Part shown: positions 10,101-18,389 of the stretch, one piece after another
How positions within the stretch are numbered: the stretch's first letter is position 1
Layout of the letters: each line of letters starts with the position of its first letter
Origin: Solimicrobium silvestre
Lineage (GTDB): Bacteria; Pseudomonadota; Gammaproteobacteria; Burkholderiales; Burkholderiaceae_D
DNA: 64,000 nt
Assembly: GCF_002976435.1 (NCBI RefSeq)
Contig: NZ_PUGF01000017.1
Coordinates: forward strand, 53,067-117,066
Reading direction: 5' to 3'
Position numbers and translations under genes: made by a program
The notes under the pieces: model-generated
The model's input: the letters and a program-made list of their open reading frames with translations, nothing else
What the model was told of the DNA's origin: nothing
The model's database searches: none

Positions 10101-11225
10101 ATGCAACCAACTTCAGCAACCCGTCGAATCAATCCACGCCGACCGTATGTAATTAGCGCCAATGGATTGAAACGGATTATTTTAGGCAGCGATCAGGGCA
10201 CACGTGACTTGCAGCTAACTCGTCATACCGCTGTAGCAAAAACATTCCGAACGACACAAACGGCTACCCGTAATTTGCTGGTTTTGCTACATAGCGATAA
10301 CGGCATGTTAGATGCGCATGGGAAGGAAGTCATTGCCGCCGCCGCCTTGCTGGCGGATCTGCAAACCGCTGTGGTAGTGGCTGTTTTAGGTGGCACAGGC
10401 GAAGATCTTGGCGCGTTTGGCGCAGATGTTGTCATCACTCTGAGCCAGTTAGATGCAATGCAGTTTCGCCCGGAACTGTCACTCGCATTGGTCGCTAAAC
10501 TAATTGCTGAGTATCAGCCGCAACACCTTTTCCTAGCAGACCGCAACGCAGATGGTGACTTGGGAAGACGCCTAGCAGCGCGCTGTAAATATTCGATTGC
10601 CACCGATGTAGTGGAAGTTGGTGGCGACTATGCCCTTAGATTAGTCCCCGGCGGAAAATACGCCCGCTGCGCACTGCCTCAGATCGTATTGTTAGCCCGC
10701 CATGCGGCAGATGTTAATTTACCGTTCATTGGGCAAGGCCGATCAGTGATGACGCATGAGTGCACTGAGGTATTCCCTTCGGTAGTAACCGATCTCGGTT
10801 TGGAGACCAGTAACCCGGACAGTATTAGCCTGGAAGAAGCGGACTTCATTGTCTCTGCCGGTAACGGCATGAATGACATGGAAGCTTTCAATGCATTGGC
10901 TACGCTGCTTGGCGCGTCAGTTGGCGCTTCCCGGGTAGCGGTTGATGACGGCCGCTTTAGTCGCGACAAACAGGTCGGAGCAACCGGCAAGACGGTGCAG
11001 TCCAGCGTGTATCTGGCGCTCGGTATTTCTGGTGCGGTTCAACATTTACAAGGCATTAAAGAATGCCGGCATGTGATTGCGGTGAATCTGGATGCCAGCG
11101 CCCCAATCGCCAAACGAGCAAATTTGATGGTGGTTGAAGATGCGCAGGCGCTGATGCGAGCATTAATGTCGCAAGTTCAGCAAGCTAAGCAGGAAAAAAT
11201 GACTACGCAAACATCATACGCATAA
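10101..11225 (+). CDS. etfA: Electron transfer flavoprotein alpha subunit (betaine-locus type)
   Basis: A 374-residue EtfA with a roughly 60-residue N-terminal extension before the first Rossmann-like part. The C-terminal FAD domain is clear: GASVGASRVAVDDG, KQVGATGKTV and LGISGAVQHLQGI. The usual Arg of the family's GRG turn is Asn here (SAGNGMND). It starts 3 nt after dgcB and is followed by etfB 7 nt later. It likely carries electrons specifically from dimethylglycine (and possibly sarcosine) demethylation to the respiratory chain; the housekeeping etfAB pair would be elsewhere. Confidence 0.9.
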   Translation: MQPTSATRRINPRRPYVISANGLKRIILGSDQGTRDLQLTRHTAVAKTFRTTQTATRNLLVLLHSDNGMLDAHGKEVIAAAALLADLQTAVVVAVLGGTGEDLGAFGADVVITLSQLDAMQFRPELSLALVAKLIAEYQPQHLFLADRNADGDLGRRLAARCKYSIATDVVEVGGDYALRLVPGGKYARCALPQIVLLARHAADVNLPFIGQGRSVMTHECTEVFPSVVTDLGLETSNPDSISLEEADFIVSAGNGMNDMEAFNALATLLGASVGASRVAVDDGRFSRDKQVGATGKTVQSSVYLALGISGAVQHLQGIKECRHVIAVNLDASAPIAKRANLMVVEDAQALMRALMSQVQQAKQEKMTTQTSYA

Positions 11226-11232
11226 GGGCACT

Positions 11233-12063
11233 ATGGCAAACGAGTTGAACATGAATATGTCCGAAACTGCACCACTTAAAATCGCGGTGTTGCTGTCCCC
11301 CGCACAGCATGCAGTAAGCGGCCACCCCTTACGTAGTAGCAGTGACGCAGCAGCATTTGAACTTGCCTGCAGTTTGGCGCCAGAGCAGCGCCTGACAATA
11401 CTGTGTGCAGGAATGGTGAGTAAGGAAAGCCTTAACGATTACCTCGGTCTGGGTGCTAGCGCTATTGAAGTCTTGACAGTGGAGCAGGGTGCTGACGTAG
11501 TGGCCGCCTTGCAAGCGCGTTTGCAGGGTTTCGATATTGTGCTGTGCGGCGTCCGTTCCGACGGTCAGTCCGGTTCGGGTTTATTACCCTATTTATTGGC
11601 TGAAGGCCTGCAAATGCCATTAGTTGCTGATGTGCTGGAAGCGAAATTTCAAACGAAGGGTTTGCAGGCGCAATTACAACTGCGGCAGTTTTTACCCAAA
11701 GGCATGCGACGCCGTCTGGAAGTGAGTTTACCAGTGCTCTTGACAGTACATGCGCGTGCACCGCAAACACGCCAATATGCGTATGCTCGGGCGCGATCCG
11801 GACGGATTAGCTATGTGGCTGGTAAACACCAAAGTAACGGCACAAATGATACGCCGTCGCAAGCGTGGAATATAGAACCCGCGTTGCGACGACCGCGCCC
11901 GCTGAAAGCCAAAATTGTGCAAAGCGGACATAGCCGGATGTTGGGCGCGATTGGTGGTGATACTGAAGTGCGTGCTAGCGTTGTTTTGAAAGAAGGTAGT
12001 GCAGAACAAAAGGCACAAGCCTTGCTGGCCTATTTGCGCGAACACCATTTGGTTGATTACTGA
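11233..12063 (+). CDS. etfB: Electron transfer flavoprotein beta subunit (betaine-locus type)
   Basis: A 276-residue EtfB-like protein, longer and more divergent than housekeeping EtfB. Supporting features are its position directly after etfA, an AMP-binding-like core (GFDIVLCGVRSDGQSGSGLL, QMPLVADVLEA) and the typical LLAYLREH-like C-terminal end. A second in-frame ATG nine codons in (MNMSETAPLKIAVLLS) or the third at codon 11 could be used. It closes the dgcAB-etfAB unit; a short hairpin follows at 12082. Confidence 0.85.
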   Translation: MANELNMNMSETAPLKIAVLLSPAQHAVSGHPLRSSSDAAAFELACSLAPEQRLTILCAGMVSKESLNDYLGLGASAIEVLTVEQGADVVAALQARLQGFDIVLCGVRSDGQSGSGLLPYLLAEGLQMPLVADVLEAKFQTKGLQAQLQLRQFLPKGMRRRLEVSLPVLLTVHARAPQTRQYAYARARSGRISYVAGKHQSNGTNDTPSQAWNIEPALRRPRPLKAKIVQSGHSRMLGAIGGDTEVRASVVLKEGSAEQKAQALLAYLREHHLVDY

Positions 12064-12081
12064 TTTTATTTCGGGTTGTCG

Positions 12082-12100
12082 GCTGGGTAGATAACCCAGC
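12082..12100 (+). terminator. Hairpin after etfB, possible terminator
   Basis: A perfect 7-bp stem (GCTGGGT/ACCCAGC) with a 5-nt loop lies 18 nt after the etfB stop. There is no T-run after it, so intrinsic termination would be weak. Confidence 0.35.
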
Positions 12101-12233
12101 ATCTACACGCTACTAACTAAAAAAAACGTAATTCTAAACGTTGAGCTTCGCAGTACGCAGGAGTGGATTAAAGGTGAGGTGTGTTGTTTAATAACGATGA
12201 GCGATATTCCACGGTTGCGGCTTCACTTACAGC

Positions 12234-12260
12234 AAAAAAAACCGCCCGAAGGCGGTTTTC
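12234..12260 (-). terminator. Rho-independent terminator of the PEP-CTERM gene
   Basis: The stem AAAACCGCC/GGCGGTTTT with a 4-nt CGAA loop (12238-12259) is followed, on the minus strand, by a run of T residues (A-run at 12234-12241 on the + strand). It lies just after the stop of the minus-strand gene at 12276. Confidence 0.85.
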
Positions 12261-12275
12261 TGAGAGACAGGCCAA

Positions 12276-12968
12276 TTAATGTTTTTTTGCTTTGCGATGT
12301 CCTGCGGCTAGCGCCAGCAGACCTAGTCCCGCTAGGAATAGCGTTCCCGGTTCCGGGACACTCGGAGGTGTTGATGCCGCTTGCCCCGTAACAACCACAT
12401 CGTCCACGTACCACTCAGAAGGACTTGTATTTCCTCCCAGAGTCAGGAGATCCGACCCAGTTCCCACAAAGCTAAACGTATACTGAGTGTTTGCGCCTGA
12501 CGCAGTATTGTTGAGCGCCACCAAGTCTGAACCGTTGATTGAGAGATCGAAGAAAACATTGGTATCACTTGTACCCGCAGCGCCGTAGAGCACATAAACG
12601 CTGCCGTTGTAGGTGCTGCCGGACACGTCGGTCAGGGTTTGCGAGAGGGTTGGTACCGGCTGGCCGTCATCATTGCCGATCGAGAGGGCAGTAGTGCCGC
12701 TATTGACTAGGGGTGGAGCTGTTATGGTGTGATTGAAGCTAGGTTCCAAGTCATAGCCAGCGCTTGGCAGCCAATTATTTGGCACAGAGTTATTGGTATT
12801 CCCGCCGATCGTGCTGGAGTACGTTCCACCCTCGAATCCACAATTGCTCACGAGATTGCCACTTACCCCATCGCAGATGCTGGGTGTGGCCATCGCAGTA
12901 GATGAAATGGTCGCCAACCCACCAATAACCATTGAAGCCAGTAAACATGGCCTGAGAAAGGATTTCAT
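12276..12968 (-). CDS. Secreted PEP-CTERM sorting domain protein
   Basis: A 230-residue protein starting MKSFLRPCLLASMVIGG at 12968, where GGAGG lies 5 nt upstream; an in-frame TTG four codons earlier overlaps this RBS and is rejected. An N-terminal signal peptide (cleavage near SSTAMA-TP) is followed by a Ser/Thr/Gly/Asn-rich domain with two cysteines and the segment SEWYVDDVVVTG. It ends with VPEPGTLFLAGLGLLALA and a basic tail, the classical PEP-CTERM signal recognised by exosortase. The protein is probably exported and linked to exopolysaccharide or the cell surface. It is the only minus-strand gene in the first 33 kb. Confidence 0.9.
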   Translation of the reverse strand: MKSFLRPCLLASMVIGGLATISSTAMATPSICDGVSGNLVSNCGFEGGTYSSTIGGNTNNSVPNNWLPSAGYDLEPSFNHTITAPPLVNSGTTALSIGNDDGQPVPTLSQTLTDVSGSTYNGSVYVLYGAAGTSDTNVFFDLSINGSDLVALNNTASGANTQYTFSFVGTGSDLLTLGGNTSPSEWYVDDVVVTGQAASTPPSVPEPGTLFLAGLGLLALAAGHRKAKKH

Positions 12969-13677
12969 AAAAACCTCCAAAGCGTGATAAGGACTGAGAT
13001 CGGGGTCAATTTATCGACCCAACGGAGCTTAGATCGATATGAAGCATATGCCGTGCCATGAAATAATATATCCAATAAATCAAATGCTTAAGAGAATAAG
13101 TAAAAACGGCGAGCACGAAAATGTAAAAACTTTCGACGGCAGGATGGCTGTAATGCAAGCGCATCGGCTGAGATGCCATTCCGGTTATTTTCGTCAAATT
13201 CTTGTTGTGGCCGCATCTCAGCATGATTGACTAACTTTCCAAGCTCAAATCCAATTTCATCGCCTGTTTGTAAATGCATTGCGATTCTGAATTGCTGAGT
13301 GGAGAATTAGTTTTGGAAAGTGACGTGGGTCTGGGGCCGTAAGTACTAGTTAGGCACAGAAGAACGTCTAGGTATAATATTTCCAGTTTGCAACATGTCA
13401 GGTTACAATTAGAAAGCACGAGACTGGTTTAGCTCGGTAGATTTGGCTAACGGTTCAACAGTTCAATGATTCGTAACTGACTTAAATCGGGAGCGGATTC
13501 AATCGGACAGTTGGATAGCCTCTTCAAAGCGGGCGGCTGTCCCATATCTCTGGGATGTGTGTAAGAATTTTTCTCGGGTACATTAATTTACCTTGTAATT
13601 TATTTATTCTCTTGCGTCTTGTCTCGGATGGCGGATGTCTCGTAAAGCTAAAACTTACTCTTAAGGAAATGAATCAT
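12969..13677. other. Long intergenic region without a convincing gene
   Basis: About 700 nt between two divergent genes. The RBS of the PEP-CTERM gene is at 12974-12978. An inverted repeat with perfect 10-bp arms (GCTGAGATGC at 13167-13176, GCATCTCAGC at 13213-13222) is the only structured element seen. The short frames here lack RBS and recognisable content. Confidence 0.5.
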
Positions 13678-14088
13678 ATGAGCAATTTATCGACCGGAAG
13701 TTGTCTGTGTGGCGCAGTCCATTTTGAATATTCTGGAGAGCCTGTTTTCTCAGGTAATTGTCACTGTCGTGATTGCCAACGCAGTTCAGGAAGCGCATTC
13801 ACTCCCGCACTATTCGTCCCGGAGGAAAATGTTTCCATTAGTGGCGCAGTGAAATATTACGAATCAAAAGCTGACAGTGGAAATGCTATAAGTCGTGGTT
13901 TTTGTCCAAATTGCGGATCACAGTTATTTGCCAGACTTGAGATCATGCCGAAAATGTTAGGCCTTCGAGCAGGAACCCTTGATGACCCATCAAATTTTCA
14001 CCCCAAGGTAAACTTTTTCACATCCAGCGCTTCTCATTGGGATCATATGAACCCAGATTTGCCAACGTATCCAAAATCGCCACGCTGA
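13678..14088 (+). CDS. GFA (glutathione-dependent formaldehyde-activating/CENP-V) family protein
   Basis: A 136-residue zinc-binding protein. The Cys pattern of the family is complete: GSCLCGAVHFEY, NCHCRDCQRSSGSAF and FCPNCGSQLF. The start at 13678 (MSNLSTGS) is favoured because AAGGA lies 10 nt upstream; the ATG at 13669 is too close to it. Members of this fold have been linked to formaldehyde-glutathione adduct formation, though many have other or unknown roles. In an island whose pathway releases formaldehyde at two steps a detoxification role is tempting but not shown. Confidence 0.88.
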   Translation: MSNLSTGSCLCGAVHFEYSGEPVFSGNCHCRDCQRSSGSAFTPALFVPEENVSISGAVKYYESKADSGNAISRGFCPNCGSQLFARLEIMPKMLGLRAGTLDDPSNFHPKVNFFTSSASHWDHMNPDLPTYPKSPR

Positions 14089-14564
14089 GTATGGATCCGT
14101 ATAAAAATGGATGATGGGCTCTCAGCACTTTCTGATGCGAACACTCAAGCATGTTGCAACAGAAATGAGCTTGCATGTGCTGGCGTATAACATGAAACGC
14201 GTGATGAAAATTATAGGCATCATCCCATTGATGATGGTGATGGGGGCCTGAGAGGGGCTTTATGTTGCAAATATCACCCATTTCAGAGTCACTACAAGCG
14301 ATTTAAGCTTCGCACTAAAAAAACGGACAGCTTGAAATTAAAAAAACAGATTAAACTGAGACGCCCCTGACCCGCTTAAACGGCAATCTAAACGAATAAA
14401 AATCGATCACGGCTGGAATTTTGGTTTTTACACAGTCTCGGCACGAACCGGACGTTTATGGCATTCGCAATTTAACGACGAATTATCAAAAATATGTTGT
14501 TGCAGGTAACGTTTTAAGACTAGTTATACAAACGAAAATCTAATTTTTGATAAAAGGAAAAAAT
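14089..14564. other. Intergenic region, nothing recognised
   Basis: About 475 nt between the GFA-family gene and the serine hydrolase gene. It contains A-rich stretches near 14316 and 14340 but no clear promoter, hairpin or conserved reading frame could be supported. Confidence 0.4.
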
Positions 14565-16061
14565 ATGCGTGCCAAACTATTACTTATCGGTTTTATGTTC
14601 TGTTTTTTGAGCATTCAATTCGTACAGGCTCAGGAAAGTGAGCGATCAAATGACATTCGAACTGCAGTACCACAAACATCCACCATTTCGGATGACCCAG
14701 AAGTTCTTGGCTCAGAGCGCCTATTTTCTGCTTGGATGGAAGGGCAGATTGCCTATCGAGGTTTACCGGGAATCGCAATCGGGGTTGTCAGTGATCAGAA
14801 ACTAGTCTGGGCCAAGGGATTTGGTTTTGCAGATATCAAGGTCAAATTGCCGATGACGCCAGAAACAAAATTTCGCATCGCGTCAAACAGTAAATTGTTT
14901 ACAGCAATTGCCATCATGCAGTTGCGTGAACAAGGCAAGCTTGGGCTCGATGATCCGGTTGTGAAATATTTGCCGTGGTTCACGCCAAAACCTGCCGGAG
15001 ACGACGATGGGCCAATCACCATTGAACAACTGTTGTCCCACAGTTCAGGCTTGCAGCGCGAGGCGTCTGACCATTGGTCTTCATTGCAATTTCCGACCAG
15101 CGAAGAATTACAGCGTCTGCTTTCAGATCGGCAGGCGACATTTGCGCCATCGGTCCGTTGGAAGTATTCCAATCTTGGTTTTGCCATTGCCGGGGATGTA
15201 GTTGAAAAAGTGAGCGGACAAAAATGGGCGGATTACGTGACTCAAAACATCTTCAAGCCATTGGGTATGAACGATTCCAGTGTTGATAAAAATGTTGCCG
15301 GTCTTGCGGTTCCCTATGGCCGGCGCATGCCGGACGGATCCCGTGCCATCTTTCCATTTGTCGATGCCAAAGGAATGGGGTCGGCGACTGGTGTAACGTC
15401 GGATGTAAATGATTTGGCGAAATTCATTTCTGCCCAGTTTCGGCGAGGCCCGCGCGGTGGCGCTCAAATCGTCAGCGGTGGTTCATGGCGCGAAATGCTG
15501 CGGGTTCGTTCGGTTGAGGAAAACTGGACTACCGGATCTGGACTTGGTTTTGATATGAGACGCGTCAAGGACAAAACTTATATTGGACATAAAGGAGGTT
15601 ATTTTGGTAATACCACCCAGACACTGATTCAACTGGATGACAAGGTCGGGGTTATTGTATTAACCAATACCAACGATTCCGATCCGTCTGATATTGCACA
15701 ACAATTGATGGCTACGGTAGGCCAGGCAGTGGCAAAAGCAGCCAAGGAAAAAACTGTCCAAGTCGAGTGGGATGCATCTTGGGAACGTTATGCCGGTCTG
15801 TATCGCGGATACTGGGGTGATTCGAAATTTGTCCTGGGTGATTCGCAAGTTGTCCTGCTAAATAAAAAACTGGTCATCATCACACCGAACGGACAAAACC
15901 TGGATAATCCGGTTTCACTGGAACCGCTGGGTAACGGGAAATTCCGCTTCATGGCAACGACAGGAGGAGATGTCGCTGGCGAAGTGGTACGGTTTGAAGA
16001 GGTAAAGGATAAACCTATGCGCATGTATACCGGCGATTCCTGGCTGGATCGTGTACAGTAA
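14565..16061 (+). CDS. Exported serine hydrolase of the class C beta-lactamase/penicillin-binding type
   Basis: A 498-residue protein with signal peptide MRAKLLLIGFMFCFLSIQ, cleaved near VQA-QE. The beta-lactamase fold carries SxxK in FRIASNSKLF, Y-x-N in KYSNLGFA and a third motif HKGG in YIGHKGGYFG. About 120 residues follow as a C-terminal beta-rich extension. Start chosen at the ATG after TAAAAGGAAAAAAT. Such proteins are periplasmic or secreted esterases, D-Ala-D-Ala peptidases or lactamases; the substrate cannot be told from sequence. It is not obviously part of the betaine pathway. Confidence 0.88.
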   Translation: MRAKLLLIGFMFCFLSIQFVQAQESERSNDIRTAVPQTSTISDDPEVLGSERLFSAWMEGQIAYRGLPGIAIGVVSDQKLVWAKGFGFADIKVKLPMTPETKFRIASNSKLFTAIAIMQLREQGKLGLDDPVVKYLPWFTPKPAGDDDGPITIEQLLSHSSGLQREASDHWSSLQFPTSEELQRLLSDRQATFAPSVRWKYSNLGFAIAGDVVEKVSGQKWADYVTQNIFKPLGMNDSSVDKNVAGLAVPYGRRMPDGSRAIFPFVDAKGMGSATGVTSDVNDLAKFISAQFRRGPRGGAQIVSGGSWREMLRVRSVEENWTTGSGLGFDMRRVKDKTYIGHKGGYFGNTTQTLIQLDDKVGVIVLTNTNDSDPSDIAQQLMATVGQAVAKAAKEKTVQVEWDASWERYAGLYRGYWGDSKFVLGDSQVVLLNKKLVIITPNGQNLDNPVSLEPLGNGKFRFMATTGGDVAGEVVRFEEVKDKPMRMYTGDSWLDRVQ

Positions 16062-16913
16062 GATATCTGAATTTTAGATAAAATACTGACTGCGATATTG
16101 TTGACTGATGCTGCGAATCTAAGAGACTGTTCAGAAGTCAGGGATGAAAGTTAATTGGTCGCCATGGGCACAATTTAGTTATTCGTTTGCTAAATTAAAT
16201 ACCCACATTTAAGTCCGTTCATCTGGATTGATCCCACATCAATTGACAGCCTACATTCAAGGGTGATGGCATAGATCGAAAATCTGGATGGCATCGCCCA
16301 GTCTATTCACACCATTATCAGCACTCCCAAAGACTCAGTCTCTTTTCGCCCCTTGTTCGACTGTCATTTGCATTGTTACCTGGATTGCCCCATTAGCCGT
16401 GCCCGGAAACGATAGTCAATAAAACGGCTACGCAGTCCGAAGCATTAACTCAAAAAATCCTCACCTGACAGCGCTGGATTAGCACTCGCTGTTTCATTGC
16501 CAACATTAAAAACAACGCGATTATTTATTAAAGCCCAGCAGCAAATCCCCCAAGAAATCAAGTCAAATTTATGCCATGTGTATGCATGTTTCCACACGGC
16601 ATTAATTTCTAGGTTAGCTAACAAATTTAAGCTAATCTATTCAATTCTTCCTACTCGTTTTTTGCACTTTCCACTCTATGAAATCCCATTTCAAACAAAT
16701 GCTTTTTATGAATAGCCTCCCATCCTTTTCTGATGATTTTTTGACTCTACTTGGTGCGTTGCGCAATAACCTGACGTAGACAGTCAATAGTATGTCGTTG
16801 ACGGTCTAGTTGCTCTTATTGCTGCCGTGTAAGTTACTGAGGTGCAAGTAGAGTTTTGCGCTAGTTCCATTCGCTTCATAAAAATTATATTGAACCAGAG
16901 GGGAGATTGAGTA
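16062..16913. other. 850-nt intergenic region, no convincing gene
   Basis: Only short unsupported reading frames are present. The composition becomes AT-rich from 16490 on. The stretch GAGGGGAGATTGAGT at 16899-16913 provides the RBS for the next gene. It may hold the promoter of the DUF1329-DUF1302 operon, but no clear -35/-10 pair was found. Confidence 0.45.
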
Positions 16914-18293
16914 ATGAAAATTGCAAATGTGTTGAGGGCGCTCGCTGTAACGGGGTTAGTGACTGGGTTGGTAACGGCGTCGGCGGCAGATATGACGCGT
17001 TTGGGTCAGGATTTGACTGGTGTTGGAGCGGAGAAGGCTGGTAGCAAAGACGGTGCGATTCCTGAATTTTCGGGAATGAGCAAGCCCTTGCCGGGTTGGT
17101 CGTATGGAAAGTTGCGGGAAGATTTTTGGAAATATAAGGCAGAAAAAGCACTCTTTGTTATCGATGCATCGAACGTTGATAAGTATGCCGATAAGCTGAC
17201 TGCGGGTCAGATTCAAATGCTTAAACAGGTCAAGGGTTACACCATGCCTGTTTATCCAGCGCACCGTGAATGCGGCCTTCCTGATAGCGTAATTAACAGT
17301 ACTAAAGCAACCGCGGGCAAGTCTGCCATTGGCAAAAATGGATGGACTTTGGATAGCGCAGTTTTGCCAAGTGTGCCATTTCCGATGCCACAAACTGGTA
17401 TTGAAGTTATGTGGAACTGGCTGATGCGCTACCAGGGTTTAGCTGCAGAATGGCCTGATGCCTATACCGTTGTTTCGCCACGTCCTGGCACGACCACGCC
17501 GATCACAACACGTTGGAATCAATTGTCGTATTTCCCCTGGGTTGATAAGCCGATGTCTGGAAACCTGGAGCCGGAAGCCATGCAAAACGGTTTCTATTAT
17601 CTCTATACCGAGCCTGCTGCTTTAGCCGGACAAGGAACGATACAGCGTTATTACTACGGTAAAGATGTCGATACCTTTTATTACTTTACCGGACAACGCC
17701 GGGTTCGCCGTTTGCCGATGTACGCCTATGATGCGCCGCTGATCGGTTATGAAAATCAATATCCGGCAGATATCTCCTTTGTGTTTTATGGCAACCCTGA
17801 TCGTTTCGACTGGAAATTGGTCGGTAAAAAGGACGTCTACATTCCTTACAATGGATTCGGAATGCAGCGTTTCAATACCAAAATCAGCGAAGCGATGCAG
17901 GCAAACTACGTCAATCCGGCAATGCGCCGTTACGAGTTGCATCGCGTTTGGGAAGTTGAAGGTACCGTTAAATCCGGCGTTCGCCATTCAACTCCGAAGA
18001 AAACGTTGTACATCGATGAAGACAGCTGGTGGGTAGCCGTTGGCGATGATTTCGATGCGCAAGGCAAGATCTGGAAAGCTAAAGAAAATAACATTACACC
18101 GCAATGGGAACTCGGCGCCTGTGCTTCTTCCGCTTCGGTGTACAACGATTTGATTAGTGGTCGTTATGTACTCGATGAAACGATTATTGGCACAGGTAAA
18201 GACATTCGATCATATCCCCCTGGATCAAAAGATCCACGATTTAAAGATAACTTCTTTACTGCTGAAAATTTGAGCGCAATCAGTGATCGCTAA
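16914..18293 (+). CDS. DUF1329 outer-membrane-associated periplasmic protein
   Basis: A 459-residue protein with a signal peptide (MKIANVLRALAVTGLVTG, cleavage near ASA-AD). The remainder matches DUF1329, related to LolA/LolB-like lipoprotein-carrier folds: GQDLTGVGAEKAGSKDGAIP early, QRRVRRLPMYAYDAP in the middle and YIDEDSWWVAVGDDFDAQGK near the end. DUF1329 genes usually stand next to DUF1302 and an RND/MMPL permease, as here, suggesting a hydrophobic cargo moved across the envelope. Specific function is unknown. DUF1302 follows after 96 nt. Confidence 0.88.
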   Translation: MKIANVLRALAVTGLVTGLVTASAADMTRLGQDLTGVGAEKAGSKDGAIPEFSGMSKPLPGWSYGKLREDFWKYKAEKALFVIDASNVDKYADKLTAGQIQMLKQVKGYTMPVYPAHRECGLPDSVINSTKATAGKSAIGKNGWTLDSAVLPSVPFPMPQTGIEVMWNWLMRYQGLAAEWPDAYTVVSPRPGTTTPITTRWNQLSYFPWVDKPMSGNLEPEAMQNGFYYLYTEPAALAGQGTIQRYYYGKDVDTFYYFTGQRRVRRLPMYAYDAPLIGYENQYPADISFVFYGNPDRFDWKLVGKKDVYIPYNGFGMQRFNTKISEAMQANYVNPAMRRYELHRVWEVEGTVKSGVRHSTPKKTLYIDEDSWWVAVGDDFDAQGKIWKAKENNITPQWELGACASSASVYNDLISGRYVLDETIIGTGKDIRSYPPGSKDPRFKDNFFTAENLSAISDR

Positions 18294-18389
18294 TATCAAA
18301 AAATAAGCAAATCGAGCAGCGTTGCATCTGGAGCTTGGAACCCGGCGCGCAACGCGGGGTGATTTAAAACAGTTTGGGGATAGAAGAAA

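Noticed and set aside
12179..12486. Short + strand frames opposite the PEP-CTERM gene
   Set aside because: They are antisense to a clearly coding gene and have no RBS or domain content.
16120..16160. GAGACTGTTCAGAAGTC as a possible insertion sequence end
   Set aside because: No matching inverted copy, target duplication or transposase fragment was found nearby.
16497..16715. 72-residue frame in the long gap before the DUF1329 gene
   Set aside because: AT-rich, no RBS and no recognisable motif.
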